DNA from: Leptodactylus fallax
Lineage: Eukaryota; Chordata; Amphibia; Anura; Leptodactylidae
Assembly (NCBI GenBank): GCA_947044405.1
Contig: CAMRHE010000354.1
Location: 1,795,001-1,859,000 of the forward strand
Direction of reading: 5' to 3'
DNA: 64,000 nucleotides
The position numbers and the translations under genes were made by a program. Below are positions 1 to 12,655 of this stretch, piece after piece. Under the pieces are notes generated by a model. The model saw nothing but the letters and a program-made list of their open reading frames with translations, was not told where the DNA came from and did not search any database. Numbering within the stretch: the stretch's first letter is position 1; each line of letters opens with the position of its first letter.

Positions 1-2196
1 ATGGTGCCTTTACTCCACACCACACAATATATAACTCTCTGCCTCTCCCACTATTGGTTATGGGGGCTGAGTTAACCGAAGTCTCGGTGGCCCAGATACC
101 TGGATGTTACTGGGTCCTGGCTGGTGGCCTTCTTTGATAGGCCAGGGCTGTACCAAGCCCTCTAAAACAGAGGGGTAGCCAAACAGTGGATGAAACCAAG
201 GGGAGCACAAACAAATAGGAAGCTACAAATATACACAAAGGAGTAAAACACACAAAGTATAACATATACAATCAGTGGCACAGAACAACAGAAAATAAAA
301 ACTATTTAAGCAATATCTACTGTAGTAATATCTACTGTAGTAATGGCAGACCAATGTGCACTGCATGTCTAGGACACACAGGATAGTTGTGGCTGCCGAT
401 AGAGCTAGCATGCTGTAGTCAGCTTTTAATGGGATTCAGGAATGGGTTAATATTACAGGCAATACATTCTGAATAGGAGGATTCCCATAGAAGAGGAAAG
501 CAGTGCTTGTGACTATGACAGCAAAGCCACGCCCCCACTTCCTGTAATCTGTCTCAGCATCTCTGCTGCTAAAGACTGACTTCGCATGACAGCAGGCAGT
601 GGACAGCAAGTTAGAGGGCAAGGAGAGAACTTTGAAACAAATTTTCAGAACAAAAATGTCATTTTATGTCAAGTGATTTTTACTTTTGATGGTGATCACG
701 TTGGCTATTATATGAGCACAAAAGTGGCCATTTAAGTGACAAAGTTTTTTGTTAAAATTTCTATGTGCCCCCAAACCTAATGGATCCCTACATTTCAAGA
801 TGGTGCCGACACTAGTCCTGCCTGGTAAACAGTATGGGGTGCTAGAAAATTTAGTGTGGTATAAGTGGGGAAGACAGTAAGGTCAGCGACAGATAAAACC
901 TTTTATTGGGGGGGGGTTGCTAAAATGGGTCATCAAAGGCTCAGATATAGGATGCTTTATGGTAGTCTGGAGGGGTGTAGCTGTAGGTGCTGCAGAAGTA
1001 GCAGTCACATTTATGCTCTGGTGCTTGTGGGGACCCAAAGTTTACAAACTGCACAGATATTGCATCAGGGCCAAGGAACTTTGTGTCGTGACCATTGTCA
1101 GAAGGGACAGAAGGTTTTAGGCAGAGCGACCGACCTTTTTCTTTCTGATCCCTCATCTGCTGTTATAGTTAACATTTTTTAGTGTTTATTCTGCTGAAGC
1201 CAAAAAAATCTGAGTGTTTTTGCTTTGTAACTGGGCTCGGTGTCAGAGAGCAATCATTTGGAGATGTCGGAGAACAGGAATTCTGGATGGCGAATTGTGA
1301 ATCAGCCAAAATTTTTATTTATAAATTTTAACTTGAAAGTGGAGTATGTTTGGAGGTAGAGCGGATGAGCAGCTTATATGACTAAAAATACCAGATTATG
1401 GGTTTACATAGGAACAGATCTATGACTGAGGCAGGGCAGGGCGGGTTGTAGCTCCGCAGCAGCTGGTTCTCTCTATCCGCCAAGATGGACATGAATCTAG
1501 TTCAAATATTATCGGGCTCAGACTTTTCACAATGACATTGCGTTTCTGAATTTTGAAATTAACACCAAGGAGACTTGAAATTTCCCTGGATGGGTCCCTT
1601 AGGGCACCGGACTAGCCTGGCTTTGGGTTATATTTTTTGGACTGTGCTCAAGACAAATTCACTGGAAGCCAGGAACCCATGTTAAAGACGACCCATCAGC
1701 TCTTTGGAGCACTCGATTACAACTCTACATTGTACTGCTCCTCTGTTATTCCTCCTGGATATGTGCATATGTGCACATTTCAGAAACTCTTTAGCCTATG
1801 CGAGGAACACAGCAAAGTTTTTCATAGACATTGATGGCATATTGCTAGAGCTTGCCAACATTGTTTGAGGTCAGGCCTTCGGCACCTTTAGAATTTCTAG
1901 AGCAAACATGCTGTTTTGCCGTGATTTCTGATCTGCTGTACCACAGCGCAGAGTCTAAACATAATGTAGTGTCAATGGTAGCTCCCGTGATTTCATTTTC
2001 AGTCATTTATTGTAATTGTCTGACAGCGTGGAGACTGAAATATTAACTCCATTATATAAAACTAATGGTAGAGTAAAACTGATATGCTGTGTAATGCCGA
2101 GTACATTGTCTGACAGGTCCATTACTGCAAGTGAACTATTGTGTCTATTATCCCTGTACTGTGACATCACTGTGTTTATTAACTTTGCACTGTGAC
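1..2196. other. Unannotated stretch, no gene recognised
   Basis: No exon with splice signals, transposase, SINE or tandem array was recognised. The reading frames are short and have no family features. The 624-800 part reads like a diverged dispersed repeat, but I could not find its ends. Confidence 0.5.
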
Positions 2197-2720
2197 ATCA
2201 CTGTCAGGGGTGTAACGATCGCAATTGCAGGGGATGCAACCACAATCAGGGGGTATTGGGCTTGTGGTCAGCTGGAGATGGCTGGTGCCCCAGACCACCA
2301 GGATAGATAGTGGTCGCGGAAAGCCTTGTTCTCTGACCACTATACAAATTGTTAACGGAAAGCGGCCCGGAATGTTGCCAGGTCCTTTTCCAATAGATGC
2401 CTGCCCAGGGGAGGTGACAAAAAATAAATACTTATACTCACCTCTCCTGCGCTTCTGACAGTTCTAAGCATCCTTTCCGGGGCTCCTCCAGCAGCCACAT
2501 GGGGTGCGCCGGTATAATGACATCAGTGTACCCCACATGCCCGCTGAGGCCCAATCACAAGCCCCAGGAGTAATGTCTGGGGCGCATGACCTCAGTCGCA
2601 GGCAGATGAGGACCGAAGAAGATACTGAAGAGAGCCGAACAGAGCGAGGATGCCCAGGAGAGGTGAGGTAAGTTGAGTATAAGTCTTTGTTATTTTTAAT
2701 CACCTCCCTTGGGCCTCTAC

Positions 2721-2763
2721 TTATTATACTCTGTGGTCTGAGGAGACCCCAGAATATAATAAT
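2721..2763. repeat. Hairpin inside hAT element
   Basis: An inverted repeat with arms of about 19 bp (TTATTATACTCTGTGGTCT and its near complement) and a very short loop. It is a diverged copy of the hairpins at 42320-42363, 50157-50200 and 50452-50495. Confidence 0.7.
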
Positions 2764-2830
2764 AGCACCAAAGCGGAGGACTGAACCTCATGAATATTCG
2801 AGGAGGGGGGCCTCTTGGGATCTTTTTATA

Positions 2831-3105
2831 CTGTGTGGGGCCACTGTGGAGCATATTATACTGTGTGGGGCCACTGTGGAGCATATTATACTGGGTGGGG
2901 GCCACTGTAGAGCGGGGAAAGTGGTCAGAGAAAGCCTATGTGTGGGGGCCACTGTAGAGCATATCATACTGTGTGGGGCCACTATGGAGCATATAATACT
3001 GTGTGGGGGGCCACTGTGGAGCATAGTATACTGTGTTGGGGTCACTGTGTAACATATACTGTGTTGGGGGGGCCACTGTGGAACATATTATACTGTTTGG
3101 GGCCC
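2831..3105. repeat. 30-bp minisatellite inside hAT element
   Basis: Units of about 30 bp built around GGGGCCACTGTGGAGCATA repeat roughly eight times with increasing divergence and one interruption near 2910-2945. The unit is related to the 31-bp unit in the hAT copy at 50.5 kb. The reading frames here are by-products of the repeat. Confidence 0.8.
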
Positions 3106-3504
3106 CTTCATCATTCACATCACACCCCATCTGTTTTATATCAGCCATGCACTATTATTACAGGCTATAATAACTTCGCATGGTGATAATAAAACAGATA
3201 CTGTGCAATGTAAATAGTAAAGGAGTCACGGCACTCGCAAAAGCCCCACAGTATGTACAAAGAGTATTAGACCCCCACTGTATTGCTTACATGCCGGGCG
3301 CTGCGCTGCTCACTCACCATATTCTTGATAACTGCAGTTGTGGGTACTAAAGCTGTATCCCTGTGGGTACTAAAGCTGTATCTGAGATACCGCTGCAGCA
3401 CCCATAACTGTCACTATCAAGAATTCGCTGTAGGAAGGTGGTAGGGGGCAGACAAAAGTATACACCGGGGCCCACAAGTCTTTAGTTACGCCACTGATCA
3501 CTGT

Positions 3505-5466
3505 GTTTATCTATGTCCTGATACCGTGTGACATTCCTATGTTTAGTATCACTATAGTCTGACATCACTACATCACAACATTGCAGCTGTCATTGTGATC
3601 GAGGCATTGGGGCTGATAGTTGGGGTATTGTGTCTGACACTGAGGATACGGGGGCCAGCATCATTTTGTGCATGTCCCCTTATATATAGAGGGTAGATAT
3701 GGATGTAACTGACCCGGAGTCATCGATGAAAAGGTTATACAAATATGGCTTCTTATGTATGATAAAGATCCCTGTAATGTTTTCATGGTTGTTACAGGTC
3801 TTAGTGGAGTATCGGGTTGAGATCTGCCTTTCAGAATATAAAATGTTCTGCATCTATCAGAAGTATTGATCTGGCAAACATTTTCCAGCTGGGAAGCGAT
3901 GGAGGAAATCTAAGGCTATGATGTTTGCATGAAACAATGCCAGGTCATTCTCAGCACAGGCCATTCTTCTTCAGAACCGAGGCGCCAAGCGAGTGACTGA
4001 ACCATAGAAATTAATATTTGTTTGTGTACAATGCAGAAATGTGAAACCGGAGCTCAGCACAAACAAAAATCTCGCTCCAGCCCCATCTCTGGGGGAGCGT
4101 TATTCCCAGCAATGACAACCAGAGCAGATGGTCAGCTCTACTCAGCCATGTTGTCAATGAGAGAACAGCAGAGGCCTATGGGGATTGACAAGCACATTGT
4201 CAAAACGTCAAGAGAGGGCAACGTGAGGAAAACCGCTTTCAGATCAAATTATTCTGAGCAGGACTAAAGTCTTAAGAAACAATCTAAAAGAATAAAAGAA
4301 AATAATATAACACAAGGAACACTCTCCCGCATGTCGACAACTCCCTTTCACATATATCATCTTCAAAACTATAAAGTCAAGTCAAAAGGTCGCTGTGCAC
4401 AAAACAAATAGTGGTTGGGAGGGGGGTGAGAATAAAATGAAAAATATTACTTCCATTCTCTCTCTGGATTCCCTGTTATGATGACTGTCCTTAAAGGGCT
4501 CATCCAGGATTCCAGGCATATAAAAAGTGCTGTCAATAACTCACAGCGTCTAGCAAAATAAGACACTTACTCCGCAGTTGTCCTTTAAAATTTGCCCATG
4601 TTCCTCCCCTAGCTGTATTCCTACAGTGATATGTTAACCATATAGCTGCCATGTCCCCGCCATGTCTTTGCACACAAGCTTTCCATCATTGCCATGACAA
4701 TGATGCTGCATCTCTCCTTGACTATGTGCTGACTGACTGATACATTTGGCACTAAAAGGTAAATTTTTCTCCTTTTTGACAGTGAAATGCTGTGTATCAT
4801 AAATCTTCCCCTGTCTCCTCCACAGAAGCATCTGAACACACCAGAGAACAGGGGAGAAAGATATATGATGCACAGACTGACAGCCATCAGAGGAAATCAG
4901 AAAGGAGATCAAAGAGGTACAATCAGCCTTAGTGTGGTGAGGGGCGGCTTTAGGCCCCCCTGGTTTACAGGCCTGGTCGCAAGTGCAACCATTATGATCC
5001 CTATAGATAAGGCACTGTATGCAGTCTTGTGTTTTTCCATTCGTCCCTTTCTATGTGCTAACATACATGTGGTAGGCTAGTCAGAAGTAGAGGACAGATA
5101 GAAGTGAATATGACCGCAGGATCAGACTACACAGGGGTTGTTTGTTGTCTGTTACCATGGAGACACAGTGGGGCACATTTATCAATACTGTCCATCTTTG
5201 CACTGTCTTAAACTACAAATCCCTTTCGTAATTTTAGACATATTTATGAATCTGTCGTACGGACCTTCATAAATATGGAGGGTTTCTAGAAGCTCCAAAA
5301 TTCGGACTCTCCATGGGACAAATATTTGTTGGAAAAAACGTCGACAAATATTTGGCGCAAACCATGTAGACAGGGGGATCAGCTGAAGCTTCTGGTCCAA
5401 GGCCCTAGAGCTTGAAGCTATGAAGTAGGATGCACAGGTAAGCCAGGGATAAGTATGGAGGCAATA
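3505..5466. other. Unannotated stretch, no gene recognised
   Basis: No feature could be supported. The frames around 4621-5080 and 5182-5523 lack splice-site context and family features. Confidence 0.5.
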
Positions 5467-5653
5467 GTATTTGTAATCGGGGTAACTACCAGCTCCTGGA
5501 TTTCTGTATCCAGACCCTTCCACCTTCCATGTGCTATTTATAATGCTGCTGTCTTCATATTTGGCAGATGAGCCTTTGGATCCCCTCAGGCAACTGGGCG
5601 CAGCTACAACTACATCTTCTGCACCCCCCTATAGCTACGCCTTGGGTATTTGT
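5467..5653. mobile_element. Small hAT-type MITE with 8-bp TSD
   Basis: The element, about 171 bp at 5475-5645, starts AATCGGGGTAACTACC and ends ATAGCTACGCCTTGG. It is flanked by a perfect 8-bp duplication, GTATTTGT (5467-5474 and 5646-5653). The GTAACTA/TAGCTACG ends relate it to the other hAT-like elements in the window. It has no coding capacity. Confidence 0.65.
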
Positions 5654-5774
5654 GGTTGTTATAAGCATGAAGCTTGTACAAATATACCCTCTCATGACAC
5701 GTTGCGGTCCTGCTGAATTGTGATTTTCCTTCTCATGCCTGGATTTATTCCAGCATTAAACATCTATCACCAAG

Positions 5775-6756
5775 CTAGTGTGAACCGAGAGCAAGGCAGG
5801 TGGTTTGGACTCCGCAACCAGAAATGAACGCACACGCGGTAGTTCAAGAAAAGAATATATATCTACTATAAGTTAATAAAGGCTATGTGAAGGTAAAATG
5901 ACAGGGATAAAGACAAGCAAAATATACAATATAGCATGAACAATTTCAAGGCAAATTCTGCAATGGTTTCTACTTTTACTCTGTCCACTTCTGCAGTATG
6001 GACACTGAATGTACAATATACTCAAAACTATCCCTAACTGACCCTGACATCACATTTGGGTGCACCCCCTTTTCCCCAGTGGTCCAGGTGGACCGCTTAT
6101 AGTCCGTAGAAGCGCGCGGTGGGGCCCAAAGTCGTTCCTTTCTTTTATAGTGAAGCGTCCTCTCCTCACTGTTATCAGGATCTCGGGAGAAATGAAGTCC
6201 TCTTTAACAGGGAAACCCAATGAATGCAATGTAATCCAACAGCAGATTCCACTCAGCACACTGACAGTCCTGCCGAATCCATACACTGAGCTGGGATGTA
6301 AGCCGGGATTTAGCAGGTGCTGTCCAGTACATCAACAGCACTGCGAGTCTCTATCTGTGGTATCCATATACACAGTCACAATGTCAGTCTCACTGATCAG
6401 CCACTGAGCACAGTTCCTTTCACGTGGACTCACTAGACCTGTTGTCTCTTTACACTCTGTTTGTCTCTGGACCAAGATACAGCTTAGCTGTACAGAAAAA
6501 TATCCACACCAGTTCAATACAACACTTGCCAAGATGGCTGCTGCTCTCTGTCTCGTCACTTCCTGCTCCTCTGCTCACACTCTGTCTGCAGAACAGGCAG
6601 GCTGACATAAAAAGGGGGGGGGGTCTCACTCCAGCATCATGTCACAATTACAATGGCTGCTGTCTTAAAGGAACAGAATCACAGAAATACATTCAACATT
6701 AACAATTTATACAGACAAATAAAGCTTAGGACAACATTGGCTGTCTCTTACACTAG
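5775..6756. mobile_element. Probable solo LTR, 4-bp TSD CTAG
   Basis: The segment 5779-6752 begins TGTGAACC and ends CTCTTACA, that is TG...CA with short inverted ends, and lies between two copies of CTAG (5775-5778 and 6753-6756). In + orientation a TATA-like ATAAAAAGG at about 6608 and AATAAA at about 6718 fit a U3-R-U5 order. No internal region or second LTR is present, so a solo LTR left by recombination is the simplest reading. The family is not identified. Confidence 0.55.
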
Positions 6757-7278
6757 GACAGAACACTTTTATCATCTTGGTGAGGAAATTTAAGTGCGGG
6801 GATGTGAAAAATAGACGTTTTTTTACCAAATATGTTAAATCCTGACGTATAAAGTATGCGAAAGAAAAGGCTTGTGTGCACAGACCGAGCCATACGTCAC
6901 TTTTAGGTGACAGCTATATGTCTTATTTTTTAACTACTGTACACAAAACAAACACATTTTAGTACTTAGGAAGAACCATTAAGAGCGTCTTATAGCTGTG
7001 CAGGAAATCTAATACAATCTGTTCTGGGGGGTTTTGTCTTTACTATATGAATAGTTTTTGACTTTATCTTTAAAAGGGTTGCCTGAGTCAAATAAAAATT
7101 TACATAAAAGCTAAAAATAGTGTAAATAAAGTAGTTTTGGTCAGCCTGTCCTTGATGAGAACAAGGAGAATGATCCATTTCTATTCAGGCCACTCTCTGA
7201 CCTCAGCAGTGACCTGTAGACAAATGCCAAGTGACTGCTGAGGCCAGTTGGTGGTCCGAACGTTTGCCAGGGGCTATA
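6757..7278. other. Unannotated stretch upstream of Tc1 element
   Basis: AT-rich sequence without a recognisable gene. It is probably older repeat-derived DNA into which the Tc1 element inserted. Confidence 0.4.
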
Positions 7279-7280
7279 TA

Positions 7281-8872
7281 CAGTGCTGGCCAAAAGTATT
7301 GGCACCCCTGCAATTCTGTCAGATAATACTCAGTTTCTTCCAGAAAATGATTGCAATCACAAATGCTTTGGTAATAATATCTTCACTTAACTTGTCTTCA
7401 ATGGAAAACCACAAAAAGAATTGTCAAAAAGCCAAATTGGATATAATTCCACACCAAACATAAAAAGGGGGTGGACAAAATATTGGCACCCTTTGAAAAA
7501 TCATGTGATGCTTCTCTAATTTGTGTAATTAACAGCACCTGTTACTTACCTGTGGCACATAACAGGTGGTGGCAATAACTAAATCACACTTGCAGCCAGT
7601 TGAAATGGATTAAAGTTGACTAAACCTCTGTCCTGTGTCCTTGTGTGTACCACATTGAGCATGGAGAAAAGAAAGAAGACCAAAGAACTGTCTGAGGACT
7701 TGAGAAGCAAAATTGTGAGGAAGCATGAGCAATCTCAAGGCTACAAGTCCATCTCCAAAGACCTGAATGTTCCTGTGTCTACCGTGCGCAGTGTCATCAA
7801 GAAGTTTAAAGCCCATGGCACTGTGGCTAACCTCCCTAGATGTGGACGGAAAAGAAAAATTGACGAGAGATTTCAACGAAAGATTGTGCGGATGGTGACT
7901 AAAGAACCTCGAATAACATCCAAACAAGTTCTAGCTGCCCTGCAGTCCGAGGGTGCAACAGTGTCAACCCGTACTATCCGTCGGCGTCTGAATGAAAAGG
8001 GACTCTATGGTAGGATACCCAGGAAGACCCCACTTCTGACCCAGAGACATAAAAAAGCCAGGCTGGAGTTTGCCAAAACTTACCTGAGAAAGCCAAAAAC
8101 TTTTTGGAAGAATGTTCTCTGGTCAGATGAGACAAAAGTAGAGCTTTTTGGGAAAAGGCATCAACATAGAGTTTACAGGAAAAAAAAAGAAGCCTTCAAA
8201 GAAAAGAACACGGTCCTTACAGTCAAACATGACGGAGGTTCCCTGATGTTTTGGGGTTGCTTTGTGCCTCTGGCACTGGACTGCTTGACCGTGTGCATGG
8301 CATTATGAAGTCTGAAGACTACCAACAAATTTTGCAGCATAATGTAGGGCCCAGTGTGAGAAAGCTGGGTCTCCCTCAGAGGTCATGGGTCTTACAGCAG
8401 GACAATGACCCAAAACACACTTCAAAAAGCACTAGAAAATGGTTTGAGAGAAAGCACTGGAGACTTCTAAAGTGGCCAGCAATGAGTCCAGACCTGAATC
8501 CCATAGAACACCTGTGGAGAGATCTCAAAATGGCATTTTGGAGAAGTCAGCCTTCAAATCTCAGGGACCTGGAGAAATTCCAGCAGAGCATTGTAAGAAA
8601 CTCATTGATGGTTACCGGAAGCGGTTGTTTGCAGTTATTTTGTCTAAAGGTTGTGCTACCAAGTATTAGGCTGAGGGTGCCAATACTTTTGTCCGGCCCA
8701 TTTTTGGAGTTTTGTGTAAAATGATCAATGATTTGACTTTTTTTTTCATTCTCTTTTGTGTTTTTTCATTGCAAGCAAAATAAATGAAGATATTATTACC
8801 AAAGCATTTGTGATTGCAATCATTTTCTGGAAGTGCCATTTTCAGGGGTGCCAATACTTTTGGCCAGCACTG
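7281..8872 (+). mobile_element. Tc1/mariner element, full length but inactive
   Basis: A 1592-bp element bounded by inverted repeats. The left end reads CAGTGCTGGCCAAAAGTATT from 7281, and the right end is its reverse complement, finishing at 8872. TA dinucleotides at 7279-7280 and 8873-8874 are the expected Tc1 target duplication. The inverted repeats extend about 90-105 bp (7281-7387 and 8783-8872). Length, ends and target are typical of vertebrate Tc1-like elements. The transposase inside is frameshifted, so the copy could move only if helped by another source. Confidence 0.93.
7661..8669 (+). pseudogene. Tc1-like transposase, frameshifted DD34E
   Basis: A cut-and-paste transposase of the IS630-Tc1-mariner superfamily that would bind the element's own inverted repeats. 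I chose the ATG at 7661 (MEKRKKTKEL) because paired-type helix-turn-helix similarity begins just after it; the in-frame ATG at 7616 lies in the leader. An N-terminal DNA-binding region of about 110 residues includes a GRKRK basic motif. The catalytic residues are visible: D in WSDET (codon at 8126), D in QQDND (codon at 8401) and E in NPIEHLW (codon at 8506). The last two are separated by 34 residues, which gives DD34E. The frame is broken twice: a one-base loss near 8255-8275, just after MFWGC, and a second shift with apparent deletion near 8570-8585. The C-terminus (IPAEHCKKLIDGYRKRL) then resumes in a third frame and stops at 8667-8669. The shorter antisense and overlapping frames are shadows. 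Confidence 0.93.
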
Positions 8873-9053
8873 TATGCCCTAGTTATTTATACAGATCTCT
8901 CATACACCCAGCCAGCACCCTGATAAGAAGCAATAACCTCCAAACAGCTGTCTACAGATGGGACCCTCTTCCTTATGGAGGAGTTATTTCAGCTTGGCTA
9001 CATTCCCAGATTATGCTACTAGGTTTCGAGAAAACCAAACATTGATCTATAGA

Positions 9054-9255
9054 CAGTGTTTCCCAACCTTTTTATAATCAGGGATCCCCTGGAAAAATTA
9101 TTCCTTGAGGCACCCCTACCAAATAATTTTTGCCAAAAGAGAAAAAACGTCCTAAGGACACAGATAACATTGCCTAAAGGCATGCAGTCATCCTCCAAAC
9201 CAAAGTGTTTCAGCCCCCTGGCAGGTTTCCAAGGCACCCCTTTTGGTAATCACTG
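9054..9255. mobile_element. hAT-like MITE (CAGTGTTTCCCAACC end)
   Basis: Begins CAGTGTTTCCCAACCTTTTT and ends TTTTGGTAATCACTG, so the outer bases CAGTG/CACTG are inverted. The start is a common one for vertebrate hAT non-autonomous elements. I could not define a clean 8-bp duplication (ATCTA is shared near both ends), so the boundaries are approximate. Confidence 0.5.
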
Positions 9256-10900
9256 ATCTACCTTCCTTATTTCCATATTCCTTTCCTAGTTATTTATACA
9301 AACAGCAATGAATATTGTGATTAAAAATGGCCTCCTCATTTAATACTGACTCGACCAGAGGATAACCAGCCTGATGGCAACTCTAGACCCATTCACATGA
9401 ATGAACTGAACGACAAACAGGCCATGGGATGAATGAATATGACAATACTAGCCTGTGAAGTGGAATTGGGGCTCACCTGAGCACTGCTGTCACTTAGAGT
9501 AGGTGATCTATGGGGGACCCAGGTGTCGAATCCCTTCCAATCAATATGTAATGCCCAAACAAAACATTTTAATTTCTAGACTTGTAAGCCAGTGTGAACA
9601 GAGCCTTAGCTGGAATCTTCTATTTGGTTTGTTTGATCCTCCATCCAGGCTTCAGTATAGCAGGAAGGACAATGTGTAAAACCTGGTGCATAATGGCTGA
9701 TGGATGGACTTGATTTTACTCTAATAGAGTTTACACCGATTTTTACAATCCCATCTGCACCTCTTAGTCTACCAGTTGCAGGCGGTGTAGACTTCAGACG
9801 TCCATATCGGGGATGTCATAAAAATGTTATGGTTGGTGAAGTTCAGCAGTCCACCGGTATCATACAACTGGGGAGGTTCACTGTAGAATCAGATTTATTA
9901 CAACAAAGTCATGAAATCTCCATCTCAGAAATGTCATAAAATGATTGCAAAATAAGGGATGAAGTCGATGCGGTGGAGTTTATAAAGAGCCAGAAGAAAG
10001 ATTTCATCACTAGTAAAGGAGACCTCTATGTGAAGACACAATTATATTCTTCCTGCAGCTTTATTTGCAACAGAATCAATGGTATGAAATGTGGAAGCCA
10101 CGACGAGACCTACGAGGGAGAAGTAATAAAGACAAGAGACTATGACAGGCAGGGAGTGCCCTCGAAAAGGTCACCTTGTTCCAGGGAAATGTTATTAGGA
10201 AAGAAGTAACTGTGTTGCAGATGCACGTGGAGGCGGATTACTGAAGTTAGTAATGACACCTAAACAAGCACTTCTAGAAAAGACCGATTTATTCTTTTTT
10301 TTTATTGCAATCGGTAAGGAAAAAGCTATTTCTACAAGGTACTATAAAGGTTTCCAAATTAGCATTTTAAGACCATACATGGTAGGGTATTCAAAAAGGA
10401 AAAAAAAAACGCTGCGTTTCTGCAACGTGGGGCTTCAGCCTAAAGAAGCTTTCTTATCAGAACGGAGTTGCGGCAGCAAGCAGATAATTCCTGTAGATCT
10501 GGCTCCCTGGCTGGAAAACAGGTCATTTTACTAGTGGAAACCTTCTGGACATTTTCCTAGCTATGGCCTCTGCAAGGGAATTATAGTATCACATGTTGGT
10601 CATTCAGTCTGCCTGGAGTAGCTGGTCTTATCCATCAGATTTCCATCTAGCTTAGAGAGGTTGCTCATAACCCTGCTTATTCTGTCTTCATCTACACAGC
10701 AAAGCTGATAAGTGAAGCACAAAAACAGGAAGTGTAAGCCTATTGTGTTTGCCCTAGTGGCAGACTGCAATATTTTATGTGCATATGCTGCAACCCAATG
10801 GAGGTTACTAGAGGATAGGAGATGTAGTTGTAACTGTGATATCAACGGTAGGCCAAAGACATTCAAATAAACTCCTCCTGTTCACCTCCTAGGTTGGATA
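9256..10900. other. Unannotated stretch, no gene recognised
   Basis: Several short frames (9700-9939, 9973-10209, 10253-10534) have no family features or convincing splice signals. No repeat with definable ends was recognised. Confidence 0.45.
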
Positions 10901-10904
10901 GGAT

Positions 10905-11080
10905 TGAGGGGGCCTGTGATGTACCTGATGGTAGTGGCAGTTTCCTGAGAGCACTTCCAGTTGGAGAGGGGTTTTCTCTTTCCCTCAGCCATGTGGTGGT
11001 GTTTGGAAGGGCCCTGATGGTAAGCACAGGAACGACTCAGGAGGCAGTAGTGCAGTTGAACCAAAATGAACTTTAGTGAG
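10905..11080. repeat. Diverged LTR-like fragment
   Basis: Motifs such as GGTGGTGTTTGG, GGGCCCTGATG and the following CAG-rich stretch occur in the same order and orientation as in the nested solo LTR at 30416-31536 (about 30600-30680). This suggests an older fragment of a related LTR. The match is by eye and partial. Confidence 0.35.
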
Positions 11081-11235
11081 GTAACCGGTAACACGCGCAG
11101 CTTCCTGATGGGAGTAGTAATGATGGCGTTCCACTGTGGTGGCTGGTCCCAGACTTGGGATGAGAGATACCCAGAATAAAGATGGTAATTTGGTGCCTTT
11201 TCTCTCCTTCAATTAATGTACATTTTGCCTTACCC

Positions 11236-11495
11236 AATACGGTGGCTCAGTGGTTAGCACTGCAGTCTTGCAGCGCTGGAGCCCTGTGTTCAAATCCTGC
11301 CAAGGACAATATCTGCAAGGAGTTTGTATGTTCTCCCCGTGTTTGCGTGAGTTTCTTCTGGTTTCCTCCCACACTCCAAAGACATACTGATAGGGAATGT
11401 AGATTGTGAGCCCTATATAGGACAGTGACTGACAGTGTCTGTAAAGCGCTGCGGAATATGTGGGCGTTATACAAGTAAGCATAATAAATAAAAAC
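11236..11495 (+). mobile_element. V-type SINE (tRNA-derived)
   Basis: The 5' part is tRNA-like. An RNA polymerase III A box (TGGCTCAGTGG, 11243-11253) and a slightly decayed B box (GTTCAAATCCT, 11288-11298) lie about 35 bp apart. It continues into the conserved body containing GTTTGTATGTTCTCCCCGTG and TTTCCTCCCACACTCCAAAG, seen in V-SINE/DANA/HE1-type elements. It ends with TGTAAAGCGCTGCGGAATAT, an L2-type LINE tail, and A-rich sequence. The order of parts is intact, so this is close to full length. It is a non-autonomous retroposon copied by a LINE and is not a gene of the host. Confidence 0.85.
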
Positions 11496-11499
11496 ATGA

Positions 11500-12655
11500 T
11501 AAATATGACTATGGATGCAGAATTAGATGAAGTTACAAGGTACCCAGGCTACCTGGATCCTGGCTGGAAGGCTATAGTCAACCTCAACTTCTTCCATGTG
11601 GCACATTTTTTCCCTTCTATGAGGCTGAAAGCAATTCCTTTATGTCTCAGGGCTGTATCTCTCAGGCTACTGGGCAGGTAGCTATAAGAAGAGTCTAACT
11701 TCTTCCCCCTCAGGGGCCGCGATGGACTCTCAGTAGGTGCTCTTGTCTGCTTCACTGCTAGCACTCAACTCAACTCACTGACCTCTGGAGACTTCCAGTG
11801 TCCGCCTCTTCGCCCAGTAAGCAGTGTCCGCTGGGATGCCATCAAAACTTTTAAAAACTTGATTTAACTAATATATCATTTTTGGAATTCCTTCTTCATG
11901 AGAACCCCCAGAGGGGGTAAAACTATTATAGGTCACATTTACAATGTTCTTTCACCTCCTGAGCATATTCTGCTAAAGCGGCTTGGACATGCCCCAAGTC
12001 TTTCCATCCATACAGTGCTCCCGCTTTTTACCCAGCTACAAGCTAAGCTCTTCTATAATTTGGGGTATTCTTCTGAATAAGGTAAAAAAATATATATGTA
12101 TAAAATCTAACATCCGTATTATGAAATGAAATAGATATATAGATGTAATCTTGTGCTGCCTGATTACTGTAACCTAAATGCATGATCACATACTGGAGTT
12201 ATAGCAAGATAAATACACGATCCCACAGAGAATATGAATCAGAAATGCATAAAATGAATCAGAGCATCGTGCACATAAACTCTCATAATAACCTCTCCAT
12301 GGCGGGGATGTAAACAGTAATGTACACAGCCGCTAGCTCTCTAAACCCAAGACCTCTTGTCATTTCTTACTACTGTAGGAATTTCACAAATCTTAATAGT
12401 ATAAAACTGGGTAAAAGTTAAAAAAATATTGCAAAATAGGATGTTTCCCTATTTAAAAAAACCCATTCCATCCTCAGTGAGGTCCTGGAAGGAGTTCTCC
12501 GCTTTAGACAATCTCTGTTTCCTCGAAGGTTCCCATGACAATAAGCAGATTACTAGGTATCCCGCTGCTGGTAAAATCACATTCAGCTGTGTTATTTGTA
12601 GGGAAACCTGTCCGGAAGTGTCATATGAACAAAAAAAAAATTGGAAAAATGAAAG
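11500..12655. other. Unannotated stretch, no gene recognised
   Basis: No supported feature. The frames at 11460-11764 and 12429-12721 show no domain or splice context. Confidence 0.45.

Larger units (their letters stand above)
2197..3504. mobile_element. Non-autonomous hAT-type element with 8-bp TSD
   Basis: The element proper is 2205-3496. It begins CAGGGGTGTAACG and ends TTAGTTACGCCACTG, so its ends are imperfect inverted repeats of a CAGNGGYGTAACTA type. It is flanked on both sides by the same 8 bases, ATCACTGT, at 2197-2204 and 3497-3504. An 8-bp target duplication and CAG...CTG ends are typical of the hAT superfamily. No transposase frame is present, so it would have been moved in trans. 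Inside are a hairpin at 2721-2763 and a 30-bp tandem array at 2831-3105. The same architecture recurs at 50047-51049. Confidence 0.8.

Noticed and set aside
7610..7927. 105-residue minus-strand frame over the Tc1 element
   Set aside because: Antisense shadow of the transposase.
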